From contig NZ_VMHK01000006.1 in the NCBI RefSeq assembly GCF_007559275.1, positions 1 through 64,000 on the forward strand: a stretch of 64,000 nucleotides of DNA, given 5' to 3'. Both the position numbers and the translations under genes were made by a program. Numbering within the stretch: the first letter of the stretch is position 1; every line of letters begins with the position of its first letter. Source of the DNA: Bifidobacterium apousia. Lineage in GTDB: Bacteria > Actinomycetota > Actinomycetes > Actinomycetales > Bifidobacteriaceae. A model generated the notes under the pieces. The model saw only the letters and a program-made list of their open reading frames with translations, ran no database searches and had not been told where the DNA came from. Of this stretch, positions 7,991-18,678 are shown piece after piece.

Positions 7991-9927
7991 TGGCCGGCCG
8001 GGCAAGAGATCGTCCTGCTGCTGATCGGGCAAACGGCAATCGCAATCTTCGTATGCTCCCCGCTGCTTGTCTGGCCTGGGCGGTTGCCCTGCTTGTCCCG
8101 TGGCTTCTGGACCGGAGCATGGGCGGATCCGTGGCCGGGTCAGCCAAAAGCGGCGGCTGGTCCAAGACGGCAGGGGAGTCCAGAGGTGGCATAGCTGGTG
8201 GGGGCACGGGCATGTCGGTCTGGTTGATGCCGCTTGTCTTGGCGCTTCCATTACTCATAGCTATGGTCCTGCTTGCGTTCAAACTCGTTTGCTTGGTCGC
8301 TGCAGAGAACTCCGATTGCAAGGGTCAGGTATTGCGTCACCCCTCTCGCTCATGCCCACGAAACCGCCTGCCCCAAGGTTGTGAGTCTCCGTGTATCCCC
8401 ACCGTGCCGACCTTGGCATCCACTTGGTTTGGTCCTCGGAAACTGCCGACCTTGGCTGTCTTGGCTGCGGTGGCTCTGACTGCATCATTGGCCGCCGCAG
8501 TCGGTCATGAGTCAGCGCGCAGCGGGCCGGCAGCCCGGCAGATACGTCAGGGCAAAGCGCTGGCCGAGATTCGTGGCCGGGCTGTGGGCCCTATGAGTGC
8601 ATCCTCTCGGCGAGGCTGGGACTGTCAGGCGGAGATCAGACTGCAATGGGTGACTGTGGCCGGAGTGCGCATGCCTTCCGATGAGCGCATCATGTTCTTC
8701 GCCCGCAGCCGGTCATGCCTGCTGCAACAGGGAGGGCAGTATCGTGCGAGAGGCCTGTTGGAGCCCTCTGCCTACGGCCGTCCTATTCCTTGGTTGGCTG
8801 TGGAAGACGGCACGAAACAAGTCGAGCCGCCAGGCCCTTGTAGACGGTTGATCGCCCGTATGCAAAGGGCCTTTCTCGAACAGACCAGCAGACTGGACGA
8901 TCAGGGACGGATCCTGGTGCCAGGTTTGACCATGGGCATCCTGGGCAACCAGGCCCTGCCTGGGTCGGATGGCTCCCTGGGCAGACCGGCAGTGGAGCCC
9001 GCCTATACAACCCGTCTGACCCAGGACTTCAGGGCATCGGGCATCCTGCACCTGATGGCTGTCTCCGGCGGGCACTTCATGATCCTGGCCTCGCTGCTGG
9101 TGAGGATCATGCGAGCCCTGCGCTCGCCGCCTTTGCTGATGGCCTTGGTTCTGTCTGCCGCCTATCTGGGTCTGGGCATGCTGATGGTCCCCGGGGATTC
9201 AGTCTTGCGCGCTCAGACCATGGGGCTTCTTTCGGCGTGGGCTCTGGCTGCCTGCCGGCCTGCCCAGTCATTGAACACGCTGTCCTGGTGCGTCCTGCTG
9301 GTCCTGATCCTGCGACCTTCCATGGCTGCCAGCTTCGGCTTCGCGCTCTCCTGTGGAGCCGTGCTGGGCATCGGCCTGGGCAACCGGCGGTTGGCGGCCC
9401 TCCTTGAAGATCATCTTCCGGCATTTCTGGCACGTCCATTGGCCACGACCCTGTGCGCTCAGGCCGGGACGCTGCCCGTGCAGGTGCTGATGAGTCCTGG
9501 GTTGCCTCTCCTGGCTCCACTGGCCAACCTGCTGGTCACTCCTGTGGTCGACGCTGCCACAGTGACCGGTCTGCTGGCACTGCTCACCTCCTGGCTCTGG
9601 CCTCCAGTGGGTCTGTTGCTGGCCCGACTGACCTCCCTGGGTACGGGAGTCATGGCTTTTGCCGCCACGTGGCTAGGCGAGGCAGCTGCTCCGGCGGCTT
9701 GGCCGCCGGGACCGGTCGGTAGTGCCTGCCTGGTTGGTCTGGGTCTCATGGCTATGATCGATCATCGGCTGATTCGATTCATCCGTGCCCGGGGGCGGGT
9801 TCATTCATGGCCGGCTGCGGCAGCGGCGAATTCGGGGGTTCCCTTCCGGCCGTCGGCTTGGGTGTCCATCAAGGGCTGGCTACGGCAGACCTATGGCCTT
9901 CTAGCCCAGCTGGTCTTCAAAAAATGA
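7987..9927 (+). CDS. comEC: ComEC/Rec2 competence channel protein
   Basis: The 646-residue protein is a polytopic membrane protein of the ComEC/Rec2 family, the proposed channel for single-stranded DNA uptake. The competence domain is recognisable by HLMAVSGGHFMIL (near residue 355) followed by many hydrophobic helices. Pairs of N-terminal membrane segments flank a soluble OB-like portion. A cysteine-rich, apparently variable insert lies around residues 100-145. The C-terminal metallo-beta-lactamase domain found in longer ComEC proteins is missing. It overlaps comEA by 4 nt and is followed by holA after 38 bp. Confidence 0.88.
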   Translation: MMAGRARDRPAADRANGNRNLRMLPAACLAWAVALLVPWLLDRSMGGSVAGSAKSGGWSKTAGESRGGIAGGGTGMSVWLMPLVLALPLLIAMVLLAFKLVCLVAAENSDCKGQVLRHPSRSCPRNRLPQGCESPCIPTVPTLASTWFGPRKLPTLAVLAAVALTASLAAAVGHESARSGPAARQIRQGKALAEIRGRAVGPMSASSRRGWDCQAEIRLQWVTVAGVRMPSDERIMFFARSRSCLLQQGGQYRARGLLEPSAYGRPIPWLAVEDGTKQVEPPGPCRRLIARMQRAFLEQTSRLDDQGRILVPGLTMGILGNQALPGSDGSLGRPAVEPAYTTRLTQDFRASGILHLMAVSGGHFMILASLLVRIMRALRSPPLLMALVLSAAYLGLGMLMVPGDSVLRAQTMGLLSAWALAACRPAQSLNTLSWCVLLVLILRPSMAASFGFALSCGAVLGIGLGNRRLAALLEDHLPAFLARPLATTLCAQAGTLPVQVLMSPGLPLLAPLANLLVTPVVDAATVTGLLALLTSWLWPPVGLLLARLTSLGTGVMAFAATWLGEAAAPAAWPPGPVGSACLVGLGLMAMIDHRLIRFIRARGRVHSWPAAAAANSGVPFRPSAWVSIKGWLRQTYGLLAQLVFKK

Positions 9928-9965
9928 CCGAGGGTAATGTCCAGCGATGAAGGGAGATTTGAGTC

Positions 9966-10943
9966 ATGACCAAAGCTCAGCAGGAGAACCCTTCCGTCCA
10001 TCTGGTGGTCGGCGGCGATCCCTTCCTCAACGCTCAGCGTTTCAAGGAGCTGTGCGCGCAGGCATGCGCCGCCCATCCGGACAGCGAATACATCGAGCTG
10101 GACGCGGCCGACTGCGACGCTTACGCCTTTCAGGAAGCGGTCGGACCCTCCCTGCTCAGTCAGACGGCTGTGGTTTGTCTGGATGATCTGCAGGCGGCTG
10201 ATGAAGCCCTGAGCCAGGCCTTGATCGATTTCTGCCGTGAGACCGCAGGAGCCGAATCCAGCATCGTCATCGCACGTCATGACGGGGGCAACCGGGGTCG
10301 CAGGCTTCTGGACCAAATGGCGCGAGCCGGAGCGGTCACGGAGCGGATGCCGGATCTGAAGAAGTTCGACGACAAGGTCGACTTCGTCTATGGGCGTTTC
10401 AAAGCCCATCAGCGCCGCATCCAGCCACGGGCGGCCCAGCGTCTGGTGGACGTCCTGGGCGAGCGCACTCCGGAACTGGCTGCCATGTGCTCCCAGCTCT
10501 GCTTCGATTTTGACCAGGATCCCATGACCCTGGAGATCGTCAACGATTATCTGACCGATAACCCGGCTGTATCCGGATTCGCTGTGGCGGACAGGGCCCT
10601 TGCCGGCAGGCCGGCCCAAGCCGTCGTCGCTCTGCGTACCGCCCTGGAGCAGGGCAACGAACCAGTCTCCTTGATCGGCGTACTGGCCTTGAAGCTGCGG
10701 ACGCTTGGCAAGGAGGCGGCCATCGAGTCGGGATCCATTACCACAGCCGAGGCCAAGGCCGCTTACTGGCAGTTGCGGGAGGCCAAGAGACAGCTGCATG
10801 GATGGACCTCCTCCGGCCTGGCGGCCTGCATCGAGGCCTTGGCCCAGGCTGATGAGATCAGCAAGACCAGCAGCGGCGACGCCCGCTATGCGCTGGAACG
10901 GGCAGTCGAGCTGATCGCCGCCAAGGGAAGGATACGGGCATGA
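9966..10943 (+). CDS. holA: DNA polymerase III delta subunit
   Basis: HolA is the clamp-loader subunit that opens the beta sliding clamp. The 325-residue length and the opening VHLVVGGDPFLN fit the family, with the later AWLYALEQ-type region represented by SLIGVLALKLRTL and a C-terminal helical collar. The ribosome site GAAGGGAG lies about 10 bp upstream of ATG 9966. The position directly after comEC is typical of Gram-positive genomes. The stop overlaps tsaE (ATGA), so it belongs to the same transcript as the t6A genes. Confidence 0.92.
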   Translation: MTKAQQENPSVHLVVGGDPFLNAQRFKELCAQACAAHPDSEYIELDAADCDAYAFQEAVGPSLLSQTAVVCLDDLQAADEALSQALIDFCRETAGAESSIVIARHDGGNRGRRLLDQMARAGAVTERMPDLKKFDDKVDFVYGRFKAHQRRIQPRAAQRLVDVLGERTPELAAMCSQLCFDFDQDPMTLEIVNDYLTDNPAVSGFAVADRALAGRPAQAVVALRTALEQGNEPVSLIGVLALKLRTLGKEAAIESGSITTAEAKAAYWQLREAKRQLHGWTSSGLAACIEALAQADEISKTSSGDARYALERAVELIAAKGRIRA

Positions 10944-11542
10944 GCTTGCAGGACAGTGCCGGGCAACAGGACGGATTTGAACTGGCTGTGCCCACAGGCG
11001 AGGACATGCAAGGCCTGGGCAGAAACCTAGCCTCGTGTCTGCAAGGCGGGGACGTGATCCTCCTGTCCGGGCCTCTGGGAGCGGGCAAGACCACGCTGGC
11101 CCAGGGACTGGGCGACGGACTCGGAGTGGACGGTCCTGTGGTCTCGCCCACGTTCACCATCGCAAGAGAACTGCATGGCCACCTGTCCGACGGCCTACCG
11201 GTTACCCTGATCCACGTGGATGCCTACCGGCTGGGCGGACAGGGCTATCTTCCTGGCGAGGATGCCGTGGATCGGCTCCTGGACGAGCTGGAGTCCCTTG
11301 GTCTGGATGAGGAATTGGAAGATCCGGGCCAAAGGACCATCATTCTGATGGAATGGGGCGAGCAGATGGCCACTGCCCTGGCCGATCAACGTCTGGAAGT
11401 GACCATCGACCGGCACGTGGATCCCCGGGAAGATCCTGAGGCGCCACCCAGCTCCCAGGGTCAGCGTATGGTACGTCTGCGTGGAGTGGGTCCGTCATGG
11501 GCCAAGAGAATGGATCAGCTGAGAAAGGCGATGACGGCATGA
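10940..11542 (+). CDS. tsaE: tRNA t6A biosynthesis ATPase TsaE
   Basis: TsaE is the P-loop ATPase that works with TsaB and TsaD to make N6-threonylcarbamoyladenosine on tRNAs reading ANN codons. The 200-residue protein has Walker A GPLGAGKTT, the SPTF motif of switch I (VSPTFTIARE), IHVDAYRL and the MEWGE motif. It is longer than the usual 150 or so residues because of a charged insertion after the DAYRL motif and an extended C terminus. Start and stop both overlap neighbours by 4 nt (holA and tsaB), indicating translational coupling. Confidence 0.93.
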   Translation: MSLQDSAGQQDGFELAVPTGEDMQGLGRNLASCLQGGDVILLSGPLGAGKTTLAQGLGDGLGVDGPVVSPTFTIARELHGHLSDGLPVTLIHVDAYRLGGQGYLPGEDAVDRLLDELESLGLDEELEDPGQRTIILMEWGEQMATALADQRLEVTIDRHVDPREDPEAPPSSQGQRMVRLRGVGPSWAKRMDQLRKAMTA

Positions 11543-12327
11543 GCGGGACCGATACGTCCCTTTTGGTGATCGATACCTCCTATGGCTCGACTGTGGGGCT
11601 GCCAGGGCGTGAGCCGTGCATCGAGACCGACTCGCGCTCGCACGTAGAACGCCTCCAGGTCAATATCGCCAAGGTTATGGATCAGGCTGGGCTGTCTGCA
11701 GACGATCTGCGGACCATCGTGGTGGGACTGGGGCCTGCGCCTTTCACCGGTCTGCGGGCAGGCATCGTCACCGCCAAAGCCCTGGCGTTCGCCACGGGTG
11801 CCTGTCTGCTGGGACAGGACATCCTGGAGCCGCAGGCCCGCTATGCCTACAGCAGGTTCAAACGGCAGGGCCAAGACCATGCACGGCTTCTGGTCCTGGC
11901 TGTCAACGATGCTCGGCGGCGGCAGCTCTATTACCGTCTCTTTGACGACTTCGGTGGCGCCGAGGCTCCGGCCCGGCCGCTGACCGAAATGGGCATCGAC
12001 TATCCGGCGGCTATCGGTGAGAAGATCGCGGCCATCGCGGAAGAGCGGGAGTCGGTGGATCAGGGTCCTGTCGCTCTGGTCATTAGCGGCCATGGAGCCG
12101 GCCGCTATGCCGACCAGTGGGAGCGTCTGGATCAGCATTCCGATATACGGGTGATGCTGGACGAAGGATCCTTCCTGGAGGATCGGACACGGGGGACAGG
12201 CCTGATGGCTGCTTGCGCTAGCATACGTGCCCAGCATGGGCTGATCGACCCGGTGGAGCCCCTGTATCTTCGCCGTCCGGACGTCTCGGTGCCCAATCCG
12301 CTTAAGCATGTGGCAGTCCAATCATGA
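11539..12327 (+). CDS. tsaB: tRNA t6A biosynthesis protein TsaB
   Basis: TsaB is the inactive ASKHA-fold partner that heterodimerises with TsaD. The 262-residue protein shows the N-terminal LLVIDTSYGSTVG fold motif and the diagnostic GLGPAPFTGLRAGIVTAKALA. The start at ATG 11539 overlaps the tsaE stop (ATGA). An in-frame ATG at 11497 lies inside tsaE and is less likely. It is followed by rimI with another ATGA overlap. The C-terminal region (PLYLRRPDV) is the usual TsaB ending. Confidence 0.93.
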   Translation: MSGTDTSLLVIDTSYGSTVGLPGREPCIETDSRSHVERLQVNIAKVMDQAGLSADDLRTIVVGLGPAPFTGLRAGIVTAKALAFATGACLLGQDILEPQARYAYSRFKRQGQDHARLLVLAVNDARRRQLYYRLFDDFGGAEAPARPLTEMGIDYPAAIGEKIAAIAEERESVDQGPVALVISGHGAGRYADQWERLDQHSDIRVMLDEGSFLEDRTRGTGLMAACASIRAQHGLIDPVEPLYLRRPDVSVPNPLKHVAVQS

Positions 12328-12836
12328 TTCGCGGGGCGGTCTTGGAGGACCTGGACCGGTTGGTCGATCTGGAGTCGCGCGTCTTCGGCGACCAGGCCTG
12401 GAGCCAGCAGGAGCTGCGGTTCGAGTTGGCTGCGCCTTCACGCACCTACCTGGTATGGGAAGACCAGGGTGCCATACTGGGCTACGGAGGCTATTGGTCA
12501 GGCGAAAGGGATGCCGAGCTGATGACCCTCGGGGTGCTGCCGGAAGCCCGGCATCGCGGCATTGCAGGATCTCTGCTGGCCAGGATAATTACCGGAGCCG
12601 ATCGCAAGGGTCTGCAACGCATGAACCTGAAGGTCCGCGTAGACAACCCTGCGGCCATTGACCTCTACAAGGACTTCGGCTTCTCACAGACGGGTCTATG
12701 CAAGGGCTACTATCAGCCTGAGGATGTTGACGCCTGGGCTATGACCAGACCTTTAAGCTCGGTTGGACCGGGTCCGGTGGGTTTTGTCAGCAACAAGCTT
12801 TCGGAGGGACAGGAAAGGATCATTGATCATGAGTGA
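12324..12836 (+). CDS. rimI: Ribosomal-protein-alanine N-acetyltransferase RimI
   Basis: This 170-residue GNAT-fold protein has the acetyl-CoA loop as LGVLPEARHRGIAGSLL near residue 72 and the later MNLKVRVDNPAAIDLYKDFGF stretch that typifies RimI. RimI acetylates the N terminus of ribosomal protein S18 and perhaps other substrates. Its place between tsaB and tsaD is conserved across actinobacteria. It overlaps tsaB by 4 nt and tsaD by 8 nt. Exact substrate is inferred from family and context. Confidence 0.88.
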   Translation: MIRGAVLEDLDRLVDLESRVFGDQAWSQQELRFELAAPSRTYLVWEDQGAILGYGGYWSGERDAELMTLGVLPEARHRGIAGSLLARIITGADRKGLQRMNLKVRVDNPAAIDLYKDFGFSQTGLCKGYYQPEDVDAWAMTRPLSSVGPGPVGFVSNKLSEGQERIIDHE

Positions 12837-13872
12837 GCCCCTGGTGCTGGGTATCGAATCCACCTGCGACGAGACCGCTGCCGCCCTGGTCCAGGGCAAC
12901 CGGCTGCTGTCCAACGTGGTCGCATCCTCCATGAACGAGCACGCCCGCTACGGCGGCGTCATACCCGAGATCGCCTCGCGGGCACACGCTGAGTCCTTTG
13001 TGCCGGTCGTCTCCAAGGCCCTGAAGGATGCGGATATGGACCTGTCCCAAGTGGATGCCATAGCGGTCTCGGCTGGTCCTGGACTGGCTGGATGCCTGGC
13101 TGTAGGCGTTTCCGGTGCCAAGGCGCTGGCTTGGGCGGCGAAAAAGCCCTTGTATGGCATCAACCACGTCATAGGACACATAGCGGTCACCCAGCTCCAA
13201 TTCGGCCCTTTCCCTCAGAATGCCCTGGCTCTGATCGTCTCCGGCGGCCACACCTCACTGCTGCATGTGGATGATCTGGCGCGATCGGTCCAAGTGGTGG
13301 GCACCACCCTGGACGACGCGGCAGGGGAGTGCTTCGACAAGATCGCCCGTCTGCTCGGCTTCCCCTATCCGGGCGGCCCCCACATCGACCGCCACGCCCG
13401 TCTGGGCGATCCTCATGCCATCGCCGTGCCCCAGGGGCTGACCAAGGGCCGGGCCGGAGCCGAGCATCCCTATGACTTCAGCTTCTCCGGAGTCAAGACG
13501 GCCGTGGCTCGATGGGTCGAACGCAGACAGCAGGCCGGGCTCGACATTCCCGTGGATGATGTCTGTGCCTCCCTGGCTGGTTCCGTGGCCACCGTTCTAT
13601 CCCGCAAGGCCATGGCCGCCTGTCACAGGTTCGATACGGATACCCTGATTGTCGGCGGCGGGTTCTCAGCCAACTCGCAGCTGCGCGGCAAGCTCCAGGA
13701 GTTCGGCGACCAGGAGGGCGTCAAGGTCCGCATTCCGAAGATCAATCTGTGCACGGACAACGGCGCCATGGTGGCCATGCTGGGCGTCAACCTGGTCCAG
13801 GCCGGACTGCCCCCCTCTGCTCCTGACTTCTCCATCGATTCGGCCATGCCCATGGACAGGATTCTCATGTGA
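12829..13872 (+). CDS. tsaD: tRNA t6A37 threonylcarbamoyltransferase TsaD
   Basis: TsaD transfers the threonylcarbamoyl group to A37 of tRNA. The 347-residue protein begins GIESTCDETAAAL, the family signature, and contains the metal-binding HxxxH motif as INHVIGHIAV. It also has the nucleotide-binding region VSGGHTSL and TLDDAAGECFDK. The start at 12829 follows GGGACAGGAAAGG. The open frame extends 22 codons further upstream without homology. It is the last gene of the comEA-to-tsaD run and is followed by the promoter of tRNA-Asn. Confidence 0.95.
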   Translation: MSEPLVLGIESTCDETAAALVQGNRLLSNVVASSMNEHARYGGVIPEIASRAHAESFVPVVSKALKDADMDLSQVDAIAVSAGPGLAGCLAVGVSGAKALAWAAKKPLYGINHVIGHIAVTQLQFGPFPQNALALIVSGGHTSLLHVDDLARSVQVVGTTLDDAAGECFDKIARLLGFPYPGGPHIDRHARLGDPHAIAVPQGLTKGRAGAEHPYDFSFSGVKTAVARWVERRQQAGLDIPVDDVCASLAGSVATVLSRKAMAACHRFDTDTLIVGGGFSANSQLRGKLQEFGDQEGVKVRIPKINLCTDNGAMVAMLGVNLVQAGLPPSAPDFSIDSAMPMDRILM

Positions 13873-13885
13873 TCGACACGCCAAG

Positions 13886-13914
13886 TTGTCGTATACGAGA
13901 GTCCTGACTATAGT
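13886..13914 (+). promoter_or_regulatory. Promoter of tRNA-Asn
   Basis: TTGTCG (13886-13891) and TATAGT (13909-13914) are separated by exactly 17 bp, 36 bp upstream of the tRNA. The tRNA-Pro gene has the identical TTGTCG box at the same spacing. Confidence 0.75.
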
Positions 13915-13950
13915 ATGGTAATTGTGTTCAGCGAGAGTTGAACGGGACAT

Positions 13951-14023
13951 TCCCGCATAGCTCAGTTGGCAGAGCGTTCGACTGTTAATCGAAATGTCGC
14001 TGGTTCAAGCCCAGCTGCGGGAG
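13951..14023 (+). tRNA. tRNA-Asn (anticodon GTT)
   Basis: A 73-nt cloverleaf pairs the acceptor TCCCGCA with TGCGGGA. It has a D arm GCTCAGTTGGCAGAGC, an anticodon arm TTCGACTGTTAATCGAA with GTT in the loop, and a T arm CTGGTTCAAGCCCAG. No CCA is encoded. It reads asparagine codons. Confidence 0.97.
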
Positions 14024-14030
14024 CTCTCAG

Positions 14031-14057
14031 CCGCCGGTTCTCCGGCGGTTTTTTTTA
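14031..14057 (+). terminator. Rho-independent terminator of tRNA-Asn
   Basis: The stem CCGCCGG / CCGGCGG has a TTCT tetraloop and is followed by a run of eight T residues, directly after the tRNA. Confidence 0.95.
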
Positions 14058-14283
14058 TTTGTATTGTGCGATCAATACAACGAATGCAAGACCCATTGCC
14101 CCAAGCGCTCTTGGTTGCTGTATGTACAGATATCAGAATGATCATTTGATTGAATTGCTGTTCAAAATGAATGATTAGGCAGCCGTTCGTCCGACACGGG
14201 GCTGTCCCTTTTCGAGATTGCGCAAAGCTGTAGCTGAGTGCTTTGCAGAATACACAACGTTGTACCATTCAGATGATCCATAG

Positions 14284-15872
<1,589 letters not shown>

Positions 15873-16065
15873 AGGGCAAGAAGGCATCTTGGCTGGGAAT
15901 CCTTTCGAGGACTCTCGAGTAGCGTGTTTTGACGATCCATCTGAGTGTGGACGACTCCATATTCGACCACATGCCTCCTATTAGTCGGCAAGGCTTTGGC
16001 ATTAAGTCCATCATGATGGTGGACGCCCAATCGGGCATCCGTGATGACGGAATGAAGGTGCGATT

Positions 16066-16731
16066 ATGGCCTGTGCGCGTGACCATAAGAAGAAGGGTAT
16101 CCAGAGGGTTACCGGCCGGATGCCTGACATGCCTTCCGGCTGTCGGCCTCCCTGGTTCCCCAGGACCCTGCTGGCATTGACGCTGGCCTTGGTTCTGTCG
16201 GCCGCGGGACCTACGGCAACCGTCGCGGCTCAGCCTGCGCCGACCCTGCCTTCGGCTGCAGCTCCGGCGCAGAATGATCGAGTTACCTCATCGACCTCTG
16301 CCTGCCGCCGGGGCTGGCTGTGGCCCCTTGAACCTTTGTCTGGCGACAAGGCTGTTCCGCAGGTTATGCGTCCCTTCGATCCTCCGGATCATCCGTGGCT
16401 GAGCGGTCATCGCGGGATCGATCTGGCAGTGCAACAAGGCAGGCCCATCCGGGCCCCAGCAGACGGTGTCATCACGTTTGCCGGTTCTGTAGCAGGCAAG
16501 GACGTGGTCTCCATTCGTCACGGCAAACTGACCTCCACCTATGAGCCAGCCAAGAGCTCTTTGCCGGCGGGAACCCGGCTGCAGGCAGGCGCAGTCTGGG
16601 GAAAAGTAGACGGGGTGTCTGACCACTGTGATCAGGATTGCCTGCACTGGGGGCTGAAAGATGGTCATAATCACTATCTGGATCCAGGCGCTAAAGTCGG
16701 ACGGCATCGCATTCGTCTCAAGCCTCTCTAG
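16066..16731 (+). CDS. Secreted M23-family (LytM-like) peptidase
   Basis: The 221-residue protein has a signal peptide or anchor (about residues 32-56, LLALTLALVLSAAGPTATVAA) followed by a compact LytM/M23 domain. The zinc-site motif HRGIDL is present. The canonical HxH appears as CLHWG, so the first His (the proposed general base) is Cys, while the metal-binding His remains. As I recall, actinobacterial relatives with CLHWG exist, so this is probably a subfamily trait; whether it cleaves peptidoglycan is open. Start 16066 follows AAGGTG. The region 15873-16065 holds small inverted repeats but no gene. Confidence 0.8.
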   Translation: MACARDHKKKGIQRVTGRMPDMPSGCRPPWFPRTLLALTLALVLSAAGPTATVAAQPAPTLPSAAAPAQNDRVTSSTSACRRGWLWPLEPLSGDKAVPQVMRPFDPPDHPWLSGHRGIDLAVQQGRPIRAPADGVITFAGSVAGKDVVSIRHGKLTSTYEPAKSSLPAGTRLQAGAVWGKVDGVSDHCDQDCLHWGLKDGHNHYLDPGAKVGRHRIRLKPL

Positions 16732-16842
16732 GAGTGCGGGGGTCCGTTTGCAAGACTCGCGCGTCTGCAGGCCGGGTATATCGCCGGCCCGGGGGAGCGG
16801 TTAGAATCGTAAAGCATAACGCCGTTTCAGCAGGGAGTGGTC

Positions 16843-18678
16843 ATGCAGAACATGCAGCAAGAATTTACGCGTCCGCTTGAGAAGCCCATAGACGCCGATG
16901 CCGGTGTCTTCTCCCTGCTTGAGGACAGGGTGAAGCGCCTGGGCGACGATCCTTTGATCGAATATCGGAGCGGACGCGAGTGGAGCACGATAACGGCCCG
17001 GGAGTTTCGCGACCGTGTGGTCGCGCTGGCCAAGGGGCTTATGGCCCGGGGGGTTGGCCGGGGGGATTCGGTAGCCATCGTCTCGCACACCCGATGGGAA
17101 TGGACCGCCCTGGACATGGCCATCCTGGCTATCGGAGCCGTGACGGTGCCGGTCTACGAGACGGACTCTCCCGATCAGATTCGGCGCATCTTCAACGACT
17201 CCCATGTCGGCATGGCCTTTCTGGAGGATGACGACATGAGGGCCCGAGTGGACGCTGTTCGTTCCCAGTGTGCCTATCTGAACGACTTGTATGTGATCAC
17301 CAGGGGAGCACTGACCACCATGACCGCCTATGGACAGGCGGTGGACCAGGCGGATTTCCAAGCCCGTGCCGACTCGGTGCAGGGCTCCGACTTGGCCACC
17401 ATCGTCTACACCTCAGGCTCCACGGGCAAGCCCAAGGGCATAGAACTCAGCCATAGCAACATCATCTTCACCGTCCGTTCGGGTGTCCAGGCCGTCCCTG
17501 ACATCTGTCTGGGCGAGGGCAGACGGCTTCTGCTCTGCCTGCCCCTGGCCCACGCTTTCGCCCGTTGTCTGCAGTTCTTCGCCATCGCCACGGATCTCAC
17601 GCTGGGGCTTACCGGATCCATCCGCAATCTGTTGCAGGACATGCAGACCTTCAAACCCACTTTCATCCTGGCTGTGCCGCGAATCTTCGAGAAGATTTAC
17701 AACGCGGCCTCCCAGCGGGCCGGAGCAGGCGCCAGGGGCAGGATTTTCCTGGATGCCGCAGGGGTGGCCAGGCAGTGGTCTCGTCATCAGCAGACCGGAA
17801 GCCGGGTTCCCATGTCGCTGAAGACCAAGCACCTCATGTATACGGGCACCGTTTACGATCCCATCCTGGAGGCCTTGGGCGGCCGGGTCCGGTATGCCAT
17901 TTCGGGCGGCGCTCCTCTGGACAGGGACATCGCGGACTTCTTCAACGGCATAGGTCTGCCCCTGCTGGAGGGCTACGGCATGACTGAGACCATGGGTCCG
18001 GTGACGGTCAACCCCACCAAAGGCTACCGTCTGGGCACCATCGGCCTGCCCATGCCCGGCATCACCGTGGGCATTGACCAGGAGGGCCAGCTGTGTGTCA
18101 AGGGCCCCGATGTCTGCATGGGCTACCACAACCATCCAGAAATCACCACCCGGCAGATTCGCGACGGCTGGCTGATGACCGGCGATCTGGGCAGTCTGGA
18201 CGAAGACGGATTCGTTCGGTTGACTGGCCGGCGCAAGGAGATCATCATCACCGCAGGGGGTAAGAACATTTCGCCGTCGCTGCTGGAAACAGCCGTTGAA
18301 CGTTCGCCCATCATCAGCCATTGCATGGTCATCGGGGACCGCAGGCCTTTCATCTCGGCCCTGATCACCCTCAATCTCGAGGAGGTCAACAAGTGGTTGC
18401 GGGATCAGGGTGCTGAACCCTTGGACGATGCCGCTTCGGCTGGGGAGAACCCTATCATCCGCACGGAGATCGATCGTGCAGTAGACGCGGCCAATGCTCA
18501 GGTCTCCCGGGCCGAGGGCATCCGCCGCTATCTAATTCTGGATCAGGACTTCACTCGTGAAAACGGATTGCTGACCGCGTCATACAAGCCCCGCCGTCAG
18601 GAGGTTCTCAAGCGGTATGAGGACCGGATCGAGCAGGAGATCTATGCTCAAAGACCCGCGTCGGCTGGCTTGATGTAG
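16843..18678 (+). CDS. Long-chain fatty-acid--CoA ligase (AMP-forming), paralogue 1
   Basis: This 611-residue adenylate-forming enzyme activates fatty acids to acyl-CoA through an acyl-AMP intermediate. Key motifs are the P-loop YTSGSTGKPKG near residue 188, the GYGMTET motif and the GWLMTGDLG and GRRKEIIITAGGKNISP hinge region with its catalytic-domain C terminus. The ATG at 16843 follows AGGGAG, and a GTG at 16837 is in frame. It is a paralogue of the ligase at 23793 and shares its layout, resembling the FadD15-type AMP-ligases of actinobacteria. It converges on, and overlaps by 31 bp, the minus-strand lipoprotein gene downstream. Confidence 0.92.
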   Translation: MQNMQQEFTRPLEKPIDADAGVFSLLEDRVKRLGDDPLIEYRSGREWSTITAREFRDRVVALAKGLMARGVGRGDSVAIVSHTRWEWTALDMAILAIGAVTVPVYETDSPDQIRRIFNDSHVGMAFLEDDDMRARVDAVRSQCAYLNDLYVITRGALTTMTAYGQAVDQADFQARADSVQGSDLATIVYTSGSTGKPKGIELSHSNIIFTVRSGVQAVPDICLGEGRRLLLCLPLAHAFARCLQFFAIATDLTLGLTGSIRNLLQDMQTFKPTFILAVPRIFEKIYNAASQRAGAGARGRIFLDAAGVARQWSRHQQTGSRVPMSLKTKHLMYTGTVYDPILEALGGRVRYAISGGAPLDRDIADFFNGIGLPLLEGYGMTETMGPVTVNPTKGYRLGTIGLPMPGITVGIDQEGQLCVKGPDVCMGYHNHPEITTRQIRDGWLMTGDLGSLDEDGFVRLTGRRKEIIITAGGKNISPSLLETAVERSPIISHCMVIGDRRPFISALITLNLEEVNKWLRDQGAEPLDDAASAGENPIIRTEIDRAVDAANAQVSRAEGIRRYLILDQDFTRENGLLTASYKPRRQEVLKRYEDRIEQEIYAQRPASAGLM

